Notes: generated by a model not told the origin, from the sequence alone. A stretch of 64,000 bases of DNA from Rhododendron vialii (GCF_030253575.1 NC_080567.1:37849501-37913500); one strand, 5' to 3'; positions 9,249-21,027 are shown, counted from the first letter of the stretch. Made by a program: numbers and translations.

Positions 9249-12200
9249 ATGATGGCTCTTCTTCACCTTATCATCAAGTCCGTACTCGTCCTAATTCTTC
9301 TGAAACTTCCTCTGCACCATTCAAGTTACCTAGAGTACGCAGAAGCATTAGCGAAATCCATTCAGTTTTTCGAGGGCCAGAGGTCCGGTTTCTTACCGAA
9401 TGACCAGAGGACGAACTGGCGGGCGAATTCGGGCCTCGGCGACGGGTCGGAGGTGAACTTGGACTTGACGGGCGGGTACTACGACGCCGGCGACAACGTC
9501 AAGTTCGGGTTTCCGATGGCGTTCACGACGACAATGCTGGCGTGGAGTGTGATCGAGTTCGGTGATTCAATGCCGGCAGGGGAGATGAGGAACGCGCTGG
9601 TGGCGGTTCGGTGGGCCACGGATTATCTTCTCAAGACGGTTTCTCAGCTTCCCGACCGGATTTTTGTGCAGGTAACGGTATACTATTTAATTTGGAAGTG
9701 TTTTTTTTCCCTTCTCATTGGGGAGATTTAATACATTAATTACTTGGTAACTATCAATAACTAGGTAATTAATGGTAATTTGTCAACAACACTTGTACTA
9801 TTAATATGTAAGTTTTCACCAATGAGTTCATGACAACATGATCAGCAAAGTGGTCACTATAGCATTGTTGATTTGCGAATTATTTAGTCTGTAAATGATT
9901 TGTAGTTCTGATTAGAGAATTTCTTTTGTGCCATGCAACGTTACGATAATTTTGTTTGTAATTTGTCGAAAATAGGACTAGGTGCTTATTGGCTAGCTAG
10001 AATAATCCCAAGAGCTACAATGGCATTGGTCCTATACGTTGCTTTTGTTGAATTTCTTGATCGCAAGGGACTCCAGAAAGAGATCTGCTTTGGAATCTGC
10101 TCTTGGTTAGGTTCGAGGTTCGAAAGCTCTCTGTCAACTCTCTTGCGTTAGTCTAACAAACGATGTAATTGATACCTCAGAAATTAAAAATTGGTTCAGA
10201 AGCTCTGTATTATAAATAAATAAAGAGTACTAATTGCTTATTGGTTAAAAGTTAGTGGTGGTTACAAAATTTTGGGGTAGGGATGAGGGTAACCTGGGAT
10301 GTGGATTACCCGAACGAACCCGTGAGTGAGTGAGTGAGAAGTGGAGTGTGGTTCTGTGGTGTGGAGTCGTTTGAGTCCACCCGTTTTGCTACTTAATTTG
10401 ACGCTTTTGGATTTTTTTGGTCCCGCGAGTTATCTGCAGTTTTTTTTTTTATCATGTTATCTGCAGATTCCTCACATATCTTGTTGGAAATGTCCTTGCT
10501 GGTGCTTACGCACCTCAAAAGTGCGTGCAACCCAATTTCGTACGTAATGGTATTGAGAGTTCATTAATTTGTCTATGTCCAACTGCCCAAACAAATCCGT
10601 CAAACATATACTCAAACTTTCTGACTCCGTCCGTCAACATGTCAAATGCATTGATCTTAGTACTTACTTTGTTAATGTGCGTGTAATCTGATTTCGATAC
10701 TTGAGTTATTAACAAAGAAAGATATTTCATTGTTCTCAAACGTGGTAATCCACAACGTTGAATAAATACTAACCAATGAAGCATCAAGTCCATCTTGAAC
10801 TTGCAAAATTTCAGATTTATTGCCCTCCCATGGGATGCGAGTGTTAAGGAAAGAAACCAACTGGCTATTGGCCAGAAATCTACATTATAAATTTATAATG
10901 TGACCAAAATGTTAGTTATTGTTAGTTGGTGGAGGATTTCAAAATTAGCTGCAACAAACTGCAGGGAAGGACAAAATGTTGACAGGACGTGCTTGTTGGG
11001 AGCATGCTACTCTATTATTACTCACAAGACTTCCACAGTCCACAATGGTTTTGATCTATCAGTTCATGTGATGTGATGACATTTGCTTTATTCTTTATAG
11101 TCCCACACTACTGCAACCTAGAAGCCCCGTGAGTGAGTCCGATTGATCGATAGGTTTGTTTCTTACACAATTAATAAGAGTTCAATTCTTGAGATCAAAT
11201 CGTAAAAAAATAATTTTTTATTAATTTTCTAATTTTAACGTTGATGATTTGTCTTTGACTAATCCAGGGAGGGAATCAATCAAGATCTGCACAAAGTGAC
11301 CTGGACATTTTTAATCGTAAAAAATAAAAACAAAAAACAGCACATCTATAGCTAGTACAACGCTACATGACCACTTTATTGCCCCGTGGTTCTTCGTCAA
11401 CATTAGTAGTACGTCCCGTGGTCCTTCATCAACATGTTCCTGCCACAAATTTCATTTATCATTTGACTCAATAATCACAAACTATTTTGAGCACCAACTC
11501 TCTTTAAAAATGTTAATCTATGGGCAGATAATTTGGGAACTGGTTGAGCTTTTTTAACTAATGCATCACTTTCACAGGTTGGGGACCCACACTCGGACCA
11601 TAATTGCTGGGAAAGACCTGAAGATATGGACACAGCAAGAACTGTCTACACCGTGAATGCCCCAAACCCCGCCTCGGATGTGGCCGGAGAAACTGCAGCA
11701 GCTTTGGCAGCTTCGTCCATGGCCTTTCGTTCGTCGGATCCCGGTTACTCACAAACACTACTGAGAACTGCCGTTAAAGCATTCGAATTCGCAGACAGCA
11801 ACAGAGGGGCTTACAGCGACAATTCGGATATTAGAGAAGGCGCTTGCCCATATTATTGTGATTTTGATGGATATCAGGCAAGCCTTCATTGAATTACCCT
11901 TTCCGTAGCTTCTACTTGATTTTCATAGTGAATTTGAATTCTTTTTTTCCTTTTAAAAATTGATTCGCCTCGTGAGTCAAATGATTAGTTGAGCCAAAAT
12001 TCAATGGGACATTGGTCCATCTTGTGATTCTATTTTCTGGATTGTTTATTTGTTTGTACTTCAATAATTTAATGGGGTTTCTGTTTTGGCAGGACGAGTT
12101 GCTATGGGGTGCTGCGTGGCTGAGGAGGGCGACTCAGGATGATTCTTACCTCAATTACATCCAAAACAATGGCAAAACACTTGGTGCAGATGACAATATC

Positions 12201-13541
12201 AATGAATTCGGGTGGGATAATAAACATGCTGGCCTCAATGTGCTTGTTTCAAAGGTTAGTGAAATGTTCTACTATATTCTCTCCTCTATTGTCTCGAAAC
12301 AGTTTTCCATGTAACGGTGATACCCATTGTATCATCACACTAAATGATACATATGTGGTACATAACTGTAACGGAGGTGTTTAAAGATAATTAGATCATA
12401 AAAGCATCTTGAAACCCATGTTCTTGAATTCGGCCACGGTCGATCGAGATATGGGTTGATAAGGACACATGTTTCCTTGTGAGATTTGAATTGTTACACA
12501 TAATCTTAACATTACGGGAACTTAATATGCACTCCTTGGATTTTTTTAATCCACTGATTTTTTAGAATAGTGTGGAATTTTTTATTGTACTGGATATGAT
12601 TGAATTACAAAATGAATGAATTTCTGTTTGACAAAAAAAAAAAAAAAGACTCGCAAAATCAATGCTCCAATCATTTTCAGATTTAAAAATTGACAGACAA
12701 AAACTTTTGTATTATGTATAGAATAACTATTGCAGGTGATGAGTCTCTCTCACAATTCATGCAAAATAGGAGTAGATGTCCATTCCATATCTAGAATAGA
12801 GAAGCTATTCGGTCCTACTCTAGTTACTAGATTCTAAAAACAATTTTCAGAACACATAGGTTAGGTACAACGTAATTGACTGTCCATTTCTCCTACATTA
12901 ATTAATTAACTTGAAAAGGAAAATCAATGCAGGAAGTCCTTGAAAGCAAAACATACTCTCTCCAGTCATACAAATCCTCGGCGGATAGCTTCATGTGCAC
13001 ACTCGTACCCGAATCCGACTCCTCCCACATCGAATACACACCCGGTGGTCTCATCTACAGACCCGGGGGCAGCAATCTCCAACACGCGACCACAATCTCA
13101 TTCCTCCTACTCGCCTACGCAAATTATCTTGACCGTTCATCACAACTCCTGAACTGTGGCGGCGTCACTGTGGGCCCATCCCGGCTCCACCGATTGGCCA
13201 AAAGGCAGGTCGACTACATTTTAGGTGAAAATCCCAAGGGAATTTCCTACATGGTTGGATACAGCAATTATTACCCACAACGCATCCACCACCGCGGGTC
13301 ATCGATACCGTCCATTAAGGATCATCCGCAGTTCATTGCGTGTAAGGAGGGTTCCATTTATTTTAACTCCTCGGATCCTAACCCGAACGTTTTGGTCGGG
13401 GCAGTCGTGGGCGGGCCGGGGGAGGATGATGCTTATGGTGATGATAGGGATGATTTTCGCAAGTCCGAGCCCACGACTTATATCAATGCACCTATTGTTG
13501 GTGTCCTTGCTTATTTTGCTGCAAATCCTAACCCTAGTTAG
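9249..13541 (+). CDS. secreted endo-1,4-beta-glucanase, glycoside hydrolase family 9 (class B type)
   Basis: Four exons are predicted: 9249-9671, 11578-11877, 12093-12254 and 12933-13541, all phase 0, giving 497 residues. The N-terminus is a hydrophobic signal peptide (about 1-27) followed directly by the GH9 catalytic domain, with no membrane anchor or C-terminal binding module. Diagnostic motifs are [12 protein letters not shown] (catalytic Asp residues in DAGD, 79-82), [13 protein letters not shown] across exons 2-3, RIHHRGSS (about 412-418), and [11 protein letters not shown], whose Glu at 474 is the expected proton donor. The family cuts beta-1,4-glucans in cell walls and acts in growth or separation. 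Intron 2 uses a GC donor (CAG|GCAAGC); reading it this way restores the conserved GYQDELLW junction. Intron 1 is long (1.9 kb). An in-frame ATG at 9183 would add 22 residues before the signal peptide and is less likely. Confidence 0.95.
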
Positions 13542-13859
13542 GACTTTTGCATTTATATTTGAGTTGTACATAATTCTTCATTTGAAAGATTGGTGAAGGG
13601 TTTAAAAAGGGTCTCTCATCTTGTACTAAAGAAGTCAAGAGGGAAGAGGCTAAATATATTGTAGTCGCAATGGCTAGTTGTGACCTTATAGAAAGTTAAA
13701 GGTGAAAGAGGTGAAATGGAGAGGGAACGGATCCTTTTCTTTTTTCAAACAAGTGTAGTCCTCGATTTTCAATTTAATTTGAGAAAAGTTATGAAATTCC
13801 TAATCTTCTAGTATCTTTCTACTTCAATCGCCTACCTTCTAGTAAATAAAAGCCTACAT
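13542..13859. other. 3' flank of the endoglucanase gene
   Basis: This stretch is probably the 3' untranslated region and spacer. No further gene or repeat is recognised. Confidence 0.4.
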
Positions 13860-13875
13860 GAACATAATGGGATGG

Positions 13876-14288
13876 GATGTCTTGGCTTTGCTCATCCGGC
13901 GAATAAGTTGACGGATTCGGTGCGGCGGTTTCCGGTGACAGAGTCCTCTGTCGGGTGTTTTTTTATTTTCCTGTCTCGTTTGGGTTTTGTTTGTTTTGAA
14001 TATTGTTGGTTTGGTTCTCTCCCTTTAATGAGAGTTTTTCCTCTCGGTGTGGGGTTCTGGTGTTGTTTTGGTTGTCTTTGCCGCAGTTGAGGTTTGTGTT
14101 GTTCTCTCTGTTTGGAGGTCGATCATGGCCAATTAGTTGACAAAGCTCGGTTGCGAGGCTCTAGTGGATGATCTTGGTAGCTAGTCCTCTTATTTGATTA
14201 TTTACTCCCCTTGGGATGATTTTCAACTTCAATGTATTCAGTTGTTTTCTGATATAATACAACTCCTATTATTTTGACAAAAGAAAAA
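13876..14288 (+). mobile_element. 5'-truncated LINE-like retroposon
   Basis: The insert is flanked by GAACATAATGGGATGG (13860-13875) and GAACATAATGCGATGG (14289-14304), a 16-base direct repeat with one mismatch. It ends in an A-rich tail, TTTTGACAAAAGAAAAA. A long, variable target-site duplication plus a 3' A-rich tail is the hallmark of target-primed reverse transcription. The body is GT-rich with no reverse transcriptase left, consistent with a severely 5'-truncated copy. Confidence 0.8.
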
Positions 14289-14304
14289 GAACATAATGCG
14301 ATGG

Positions 14305-15335
14305 ATTTGTGTTTTTTAATGTGAAATAGATATACAGATAGATTAGTTCACATATCCACTAGAAAAGCACCACGCAGTCATGAGTAAAGATCTCCCCAAA
14401 CCTATATCGCATTTAAAGTTAATTTTTTTTCCCACCAAGATAAAGAAAACTTGAACTCAAGTATTATGCGAGGAAACGAAGTACTTTACGTATTGAAAGA
14501 ATTCTTCTCTTTTTTCTTTTGGTCATTACAAAGATTAAAACATATAGACTCTTTATCTTTTGATGATATGGATTTCTTGCTCTTTCTCCAAAAAAAGAGA
14601 GGTCGGGACTCGTTTTGTTAAGGGAAATAAGTACTTATTTTTTGAATTAAAAGTAATGTATTATAAAAGAATGATATGTCTCGTAAAACAATAAATAAAT
14701 ACTTAAAAAATAATAACCTTAGCAGAACGATACCTCAGTAGCATTGGATTTTTTGATAGCGAATCAATGCCCCGATCCTTCTTCCTTTTATGTTATCAAC
14801 CCTCAACCCTCCATGGCTCCATCCATCAAAATGTCAAACAAAGAAATTGGGCGAGGGTAGTTGTGCGATTGGTGGGCGCCCACTTGAAATCTAATTTGAC
14901 ATCATCTTGATCTTGTAGACAATTAAACCATAATGTCAAAAGTTTGTCAACATGGGGGTTGGGCTGGTAAAAAGGAAGGAAATTTTTTACCGAATTTCAT
15001 AATGCATATTGTATTACATTTACCCGCTTCGCTCTGTATCTTGTTACTAGTACTTTGAAAATGTCCTCGTGAAATTCTACATATATAGTATCATCTAGTG
15101 TTTGGTTCGCGCGGTCGGACCGGCTTCCGTTTAATGGCATGGAACAATGAAAATTAGTACAAGAAAATGCAAAGCAATAACCAAAAAGTAGTATCAGTTA
15201 CATGCCACACTTCTTGTGTTTTAGTGTAAATTTAATAATACATTTTTATAATCATGCTCATCCATATATTGGGCCCTTCATCAAACTAAACACATTTTAT
15301 TTGGATGTCTTTCTGTATTTTGACACAAAAACTTA
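14305..15335. other. intergenic, no gene seen
   Basis: The sequence is AT-rich. A segment near 14625-14720 (AAATAAGTACTTATTTTTTG) resembles the termini of the Tourist-like elements at 42 and 56.9 kb but lacks recognisable ends. Confidence 0.35.
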
Positions 15336-15770
15336 GAGGTCATCCACAATCGGTTTAATAACTAGCGTTCTGATTGTGTGTATTAAGACTAACAAACAAA
15401 AATGTATTTTTTGTGTCACAATGATTGTATTAGTTGTGTGTTAGAGTGTGGTGACTGGTAAATCTAATAGCGTGCATGTGTGCCAAGTCAGACAAAGAAG
15501 ATAATAAACAAAAAGTGGGTCTCATCTCTACAAATACAAACATCAACCATAAAACATAAATGTCTATTATTCCTAATACACACTTATGAGATCCATTTTT
15601 ATCCTAATACACATTTTAACACACAAATATATCAAACTCATTGTTGATGCTTTAACATACTTCTAAGTTAGCAATGTCTAACATACACTAGTGGAACCCA
15701 TTTTTATCCTAATACATACTTTAACAAACATTTTGACACACTAATATACCAAAACCCATTGCAGATGCTC
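15336..15770. mobile_element. TIR element with internal near-repeats
   Basis: The left terminus GAGGTCATCCACAATCGGTT pairs with the right terminus AACCCATTGCAGATGCTC at roughly 80-85% identity. Inside, the phrase CATTTTTATCCTAATACA occurs twice about 115 bases apart. No convincing target-site duplication was found, so the superfamily is left open. Confidence 0.55.
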
Positions 15771-15990
15771 ATTGTCTTACAAACTTTAGCCTTGGCCCTG
15801 CATTGAATTGAAACATGGACGGATTAGCGCTTAAAATCCCGTTAAACAAGTGGTCCTATTGAGTATTGATTGAGTTAAACCGTGCTTAATGCCGTTAAAA
15901 TCCCGTTAAACCGTGCTCAATGCCAATTGTAACGGCAACAAGCCAACAAAGCATACTACAGGATCCCAAAAATGGGTCACGGATCCAGGC
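15771..15990. other. spacer before the foldback element
   Basis: The phrase AATCCCGTTAAAC occurs twice (about 15835 and 15899), together with repeated GTGCTTAATGCC/GTGCTCAATGCC, indicating a short local duplication of about 63 bases. No gene is seen. Confidence 0.4.
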
Positions 15991-16427
15991 GGACAGGGGG
16001 TGTGTGCTGTGCAGCTTCGTGCTGCACAGCGTGCTGCACGGCCTCCGGCGAGGCTTTTCCGGCATCGGTCCGACGATCGGAGACGTTCACCGCGTAGAGC
16101 TCGTCGAGTTCTACGTGTGCACCAAAAATCAGCTTGATCAAATATCGTTAAGGTCCTCATCCGAACATATATAACTTGAAAAAAATGGATTTAGTGGTTT
16201 TGATCCAGTGTTTCGTATCCATTAGGATTCATTTTTTTTCAAGTTATATATGTTCGGATGAGGCCCTTAACGATATTTGATCGAGCTAATTTTTGGTGCA
16301 CACGTAGAACTCGACGAGCTCTACGCGGTGAACGTCTCCGATCGTCGGACCGATGCCGGAAAAGCCTCGCCGGAGGCCGTGCAGCACGCTGTGCAGCACG
16401 AAGCTGCACAGCACACACCCTCTGTCC
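15991..16427. mobile_element. 437-bp foldback element with 9-bp target-site duplication
   Basis: The element starts GGACAGGGGGTGTGTGCTGT and ends in the near-complement CACACACCCTCTGTCC. The arms are about 185-190 bases and the loop is about 60, so the element is one large hairpin. Perfect 9-base direct repeats GATCCAGGC flank it (15982-15990 and 16428-16436), as for Mutator-type elements. Each terminus holds a smaller palindrome (GTGCTGCACAGCGTGCTGCAC region). Apparent open frames in the GC-rich arms mirror each other on the two strands and are not genes. The inner part of the arms (GAACTCGTC, TCAGCTTGATCAAATATCG) recurs in the element at 58.6-59.4 kb. Confidence 0.9.
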
Positions 16428-16436
16428 GATCCAGGC

Positions 16437-17580
16437 ATAATTAAGATTGAAAAAAACGACAAGTACAACACAAGGCGTTGGTTGGCGGTGTATGACACTA
16501 GGGATTTGGTCATTCGTAATGTGTTATCTATTCACTCAAGATCAGTCTATACCGAGTTTTACTTCGACTTTAATTGGACTCCCTATAAGTGAGCGGTGAA
16601 ATTGACCTCCAAAATTAGTTAAGCTGTGCGTGTAAGCTAACCCAGACATCTTAATAAAAACAACAGCTACTTGGGCGGAAGCAAATTAGTATTATGGAAC
16701 CTCAAATGAACCGACATATCCTAACAAAAAAGTGTATACATTGAATGCACATAATTTTCTTTTCTTTGATCCTACTCAATAGCACTTATGACCAACCGCA
16801 ACCACTATTTATGTGGGTGGCTTTTCGGGTAAGTATTTATGTGCGTGGTTAGAGAAGCGTCCCAGACATGAATATTGAGCCTAGTCGTGACCTACCAAAT
16901 TTATTGGTCTCATGTGCTGGGACACCGTCACTCCCTATTTGGGTGCTTAATCTTTTGTTTTGGCATCTAAGTTGTCTCATTGCACACTGGAAAAACTTTG
17001 TAGCAATGGTAGGTGGACATTCATGAAAACAAGAACACCGATAAATATATATCTCAATCGAAAACATGACCAATGATGAGAAGTCAGGTAGATGCACGTA
17101 GGGCTGCTAAATGAACCAAGCTATTCGAATTTGAGTTCGTGTTCATTCTTTAAAAGCTTGTTTTAAGATTGATTTTTTACATAACACAAACAAAACTTGA
17201 ACATTTTTTTGATGCTCGTTAAGATTCAAGTCAAACTTGAACAAGCTTAGCACTACTCGGCTTGTTCAGCTTATTATGGATAAAAAAATACAAGCTACTT
17301 GCAGAGGCGGCACCAGCCTATTAGCCGTGGGGTCGCCTGACACCATAGGACAAAAAACTAGAACTACAGCTGATGTATATAAGTTATGTCCATTAGTAGT
17401 TTGTATGACCCCGTATCCAATACTGCAACCCACCAGATAATTGTTCGCCATGTCATTGTGTGATACTTTAAGTCTCTTCCAATGAATATTTGGTGGATGT
17501 GGTTTTTCGTAGCTATCGATCCTATATGTAATTTACGAGCTTAGATTTTCATTTCTTGCCATATGTAGAGACTTCAGACT

Positions 17581-17621
<41 letters not shown>

Positions 17622-18044
17622 CTTTTTCTTTTTCAAAATCACTTTTTCCACATTTTGCCAACGGCCAATCATTCTGGCATTGTACTCACTGTTCATTGCC
17701 TTTGTGCAAAATTGTTTAAGTAACCATTCCATGGTGTTTCAAAAGTTCCCTGCTAGCAAGTCTCGGAAAACACCATTAACCAAACAACTCTTCTGTGCCT
17801 TTCAATAGGAATTAGAAATAAATTTTTGGACACCAACTTATCAAATGATGCGTGTTGTTTCAAAAAACAGTGACAATCGTTGGACTTGGATCTTTGATAG
17901 ATCAAGGATGTCTTGAGCTTAGATTAATAAGAATGTTTCGAAAAAGAATTACTCTAGAGTCTAGACCAATGGAAAGCCCAATTCATCTAGAATTTCCGAC
18001 AATGCAAAGCCCAAATTTTTTTTCTCAAACAGAAGTATTGTTTC
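16437..18044. other. intergenic, no gene seen
   Basis: It contains a CT microsatellite at 17583-17618 and otherwise unremarkable AT-rich sequence. Open frames of 60-88 codons here show no recognisable domain. Confidence 0.35.
17583..17618. repeat. CT microsatellite
   Basis: About 18 CT units, followed by a TTTTTC-rich tract. Confidence 0.9.
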
Positions 18045-18326
18045 ACGGACAAGATTGGGCTTTATTGCACATTTGCTTTGCCAGCAAACTTTCGGTTGGA
18101 CCAAGAGGGTTTGATTAGGTGGAAAACTCAAAACATAGTTGGACAAGGCCCATGTTCAAATCCTAGTTTTTTATTGGGATTAAATATGCTTCTAGCATCG
18201 TCTACATGTGGTCGGATTTTAGCTTCGGTCACGATATAGGCGCACTTGAATTCTCTATAAATAGTGATGTGGTATGACGAAGCATGGACCATGGCATTAG
18301 TCTCATTTTCGTAAAAAAAAAAAAGG

Positions 18327-18835
18327 GGAGGATAATTTACACCAACCTTTCTTGAGAATTTTTGACAAATACATTGTGCCCCAAACCTTTCAACTAATTA
18401 TGCCGTCTTTCCTTGAATGAGAATAATTAGACCCACCTTATTAGTCTTCTGATAGGTTTGTGGATTCCTAACTTTAAAAAAACCTTTTTTAGCTCCCATT
18501 TTTTCTCTTAAGTTTCTTCTTAAATTACTGCGCCCCATTCTACCTTTAAACAAATAATTTCTCTGGTCCCCAAAAGTCAAAGTACAACCAAATTAATTTT
18601 CTCTCGAATCAATTTAATCCAGAAAACCCTTAATTCCTTTCATATGGATTCTCCGAGGGATACTTAAAAGAATGGGAGCTACGCAGAGTTTATATAAACT
18701 CATTTAACTTGGAATCCTTAGACCTAAATGAGGACTACGGGATCATTCACATTCAAGGGAGGCAGGTGTAATTAGTTAAAGGTAGGGGGACCAATGTATT
18801 TGTAAGAAACCTCAAGGGAGATCGGAGTAAATATT
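18327..18835. mobile_element. TIR element inside duplicated block, copy 1
   Basis: The left end GGATAATTTACACCAACC is complemented, imperfectly, by the right end near 18815-18835 (AAGGGAGATCGGAGTAAAT). It is the decayed counterpart of the clearer element at 22915-23440. The element predates the block duplication because both copies have it at the same position. Confidence 0.6.
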
Positions 18836-18983
18836 AAAAAACTTTCTGCTGGGATTATGAATCCAGAGGCCCCTGCCCTTTCAAGTAGAGAAGAAAACCG
18901 TTCTTGCAAACAGACCCTGCAAATCTGGGTTTTCCGTTTGCTCAAAATCAAGGGCTTAATTGCGGAGCTCTACTACGCTGAAG
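18836..18983 (+). other. predicted non-coding first exon and proximal promoter of RPC6
   Basis: The stretch ends at GCTGAAG|GTGGGCC, a plausible donor. The matching acceptor is TTTTTTGAACAG at 20991-21002, 26 bases before the RPC6 start codon. The pairing is inferred; the transcription start within this stretch is unknown. The same exon end is present in the second block at 23597. Confidence 0.5.
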
Positions 18984-19306
18984 GTGGGCCTTCTATTCTT
19001 CTTCCCTTCTTCAATGTCTATCATTAGTTTTCGTGGTTAGGCTTTGTCGCGAGGGCTTGCTTCAGTGTATTTCAGTTTTTTAATTCCTTATTCAAGTGTT
19101 TATTTTTATTTTTTTTGGCACATGAGTTTGCTTTTCCTCTGTTGTTTGTTTAAACTTAGTATAAAGGAAAACGGAGTACGTGAACTTAAGTTTTTGCTAT
19201 ATCAATTAGTGGTTTAAATTCCTTAGCCCCTAAAGAAGTTTTTTTTTTTCCCATTATGGACAATTTTCTTAACTTCATGTATTTTTGCCTTCTTTTTTTC
19301 CTTTAA

Positions 19307-19777
19307 GGCTCCGTTTGTTTCAATTATTTTACATGTAAAATTGTTTTGGCAAAAAAGAAAATTTCCATTTTTGTTTTCCGATGTCTGGTTGATTGATAAT
19401 AAGTATTCGTAGAAATAAAACTTAATAGTCGAAAAGAGAAACTGTAGGAGAGATTTGTATTCATTGCTGTAGGTCGCTACCGTCATGCGGCCAATTAATT
19501 GTGTGTGTATTTGCGTGTGTATAAATTGGTGAATTTGAGCTATATAAACTGAATAGAGGTGAGGAGAATGAATGAGAGTGATAGAGGTGCTTGGGTAGTG
19601 GGACGGGAGATGCACTGGAAAATGTTTAACGGTATTCTCCGGGGTAAGTCATTTTCCCTCCATAGGCGGAAAAGATTTGACGAGGAAAATATTTTACTTA
19701 TAATTTGTACAACCAAACACAGGAAAATAGGTAAAATATCTTACAAGAAAAAATATTACGGTGTAAAAAACGGAGCC
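19307..19777. mobile_element. Tourist-like MITE (PIF/Harbinger type), with empty-site paralogue
   Basis: Termini GGCTCCGTTT and AAACGGAGCC are flanked by TAA on both sides (19304-19306, 19778-19780). The paralogous block reads straight through this point near 23919 (TTTTAACTTTCATGTTTACC) without the insert. The interior is AT-rich and non-coding. Confidence 0.9.
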
Positions 19778-20151
19778 TAAATTTCATGTTTACCTAGTGA
19801 ACAAGCCATGCAATTGATACCAGAGGTTTATGTGGGAAACTATCTTTTAACGATTGAACTTTGGAATCTGTGACATAGCTAAAGTCCCTAAGACATATAA
19901 TTTGCAGAAGGGACACCATATCCGGGTTGGTTTATTAGAAGCACATATAGTGATCATGTGGTTTCCAAGTTTAAAATGACTAATATAACTGTAATACTGG
20001 AGAACCTTATCTGCATTTCTTGGATTTTCTCCGTTTTTTCATGGCTAGAACTATGTTCCAAGATAGTGCAAGAATGTGAAGTGATGCTCAATCAACTCTT
20101 TGTTAATACATGATGGTCCAAAGAACGAGTCGGCTTCCTTAAGTCCTTTCT

Positions 20152-20206
20152 TCCTCAGTAGCTCAGTGGAGAGCGGTCGGCTGTTAACTGACTGGTAGGT
20201 TCAAAA
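20152..20206 (+). pseudogene. plastid-type tRNA-Asn(GUU) fragment in the nucleus
   Basis: TCCTCAGTAGCTCAGTGG, AGAGCGGTCGGCTGTTAAC and TAGGTTC follow the order of plastid trnN-GUU, with one base lost after GTGG and the variable arm shortened. The 3' part (AAAACATAGGG) no longer fits the T-loop and acceptor stem. It is therefore a decayed tRNA. Plant mitochondria also carry plastid-derived trnN, so the donor may be either organelle. Confidence 0.75.
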
Positions 20207-20659
20207 CATAGGGAATGGTTGGCCTATTTATAAAAGAACAACACCATGCCTTGCAACTAAAAGAAGAAGAAGAAGATGGAAACGTGTTTTTGGAGCTCTT
20301 GAATGAATAGCAAGTGTTTTTATTTTTTGATCGAGCACGGCTTTTCTTTGATGTAAGTTATGACTCTAGGATAGTGATCAAGGCCAAAGTCTCTCGCAAT
20401 GAAAGTGTTCATAAGTTAATTTTCTGCTAAGGAATTTAGCGAGGTGAGAGGTCCTGTACTAATGGCATATAGCTAATCGGAGCACTTATAGCGAAGAAGC
20501 TAAAGTACAAGATTATGACATTGAAGATGTCATACTTGAAACCTTAATTCAGCTAAAGCTGCCAAATGGACGGTTGTTAGCATGACTATATGTACATCTG
20601 TGTGTGTGTGTGTGTTAGAAAATGTTTATGTATGGGAGATAATCATGTTAACTCAAGAT

Positions 20660-20712
20660 TTAGTTGTGAAATTAGTGAAAGAAAATCTCTCTAGTTGTGA
20701 AATTAGTGAAAG

Positions 20713-20720
<8 letters not shown>
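20660..20720 (+). repeat. short tandem duplication
   Basis: AGTTGTGAAATTAGTGAAAG plus AAAATCTCTCT is repeated twice head-to-tail, directly before the long CT tract. Confidence 0.85.

Positions 20721-20802
<82 letters not shown>
20717..20802 (+). repeat. long CT microsatellite in the RPC6 leader intron
   Basis: About 43 uninterrupted CT units lie inside the predicted 5' leader intron, 225 bases before the RPC6 start. Its length makes it likely to vary between individuals. Confidence 0.95.
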
Positions 20803-20804
<2 letters not shown>

Positions 20805-21027
20805 CCCACTTGTCTTTCTTCCATCACAATCACATGATCTCTTTTACTGTTTTACATTCTGTTCAGAGTCCTGAAAGTTCTTAAATCAGATCTCGCCACA
20901 AGAGGTTTAGGTTCTTTATAGTTCATGTAGAATTTTCATGTGCTCGCTAGGCTTACCCAAAATTTGCGTTCTAATTGTATGTTCTTTGTATTTTTTGAAC
21001 AGCTGATTGTATGTTCTTTTGATAAGG

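Larger units (their letters stand above)
18045..20050 (+). repeat. duplicated leader block, copy 1 (upstream of RPC6)
   Basis: This block aligns collinearly with 22627-24262. Shared landmarks in order are GATTGGGCTTTATTG, CTAATTA tracts of an internal TIR element, TTTAATTGCGGA.CTCTRAGACGC-like exon sequence ending in a GT donor, GGTTAGGCTTTGTCGCGAGG, and GAGAACCTTATCTGCAT. The main difference is a 471-bp MITE present only in this copy. It supplies the probable promoter and non-coding first exon of the polymerase subunit gene. Confidence 0.85.

Noticed and set aside
10321..10340. GTGAGTGAGTGAGTGAG run in GH9 intron 1
   Set aside because: Short simple repeat with nothing suggesting function.
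13225..13596. 123-codon plus frame inside endoglucanase exon 4
   Set aside because: Out-of-frame shadow of the GH9 coding sequence, which has unmistakable catalytic motifs.
15906..16513. Several 60-84-codon frames on both strands within the 16-kb foldback element
   Set aside because: They are mirror images created by the inverted repeat (the same peptide appears from both arms and both strands) and do not resemble any protein.
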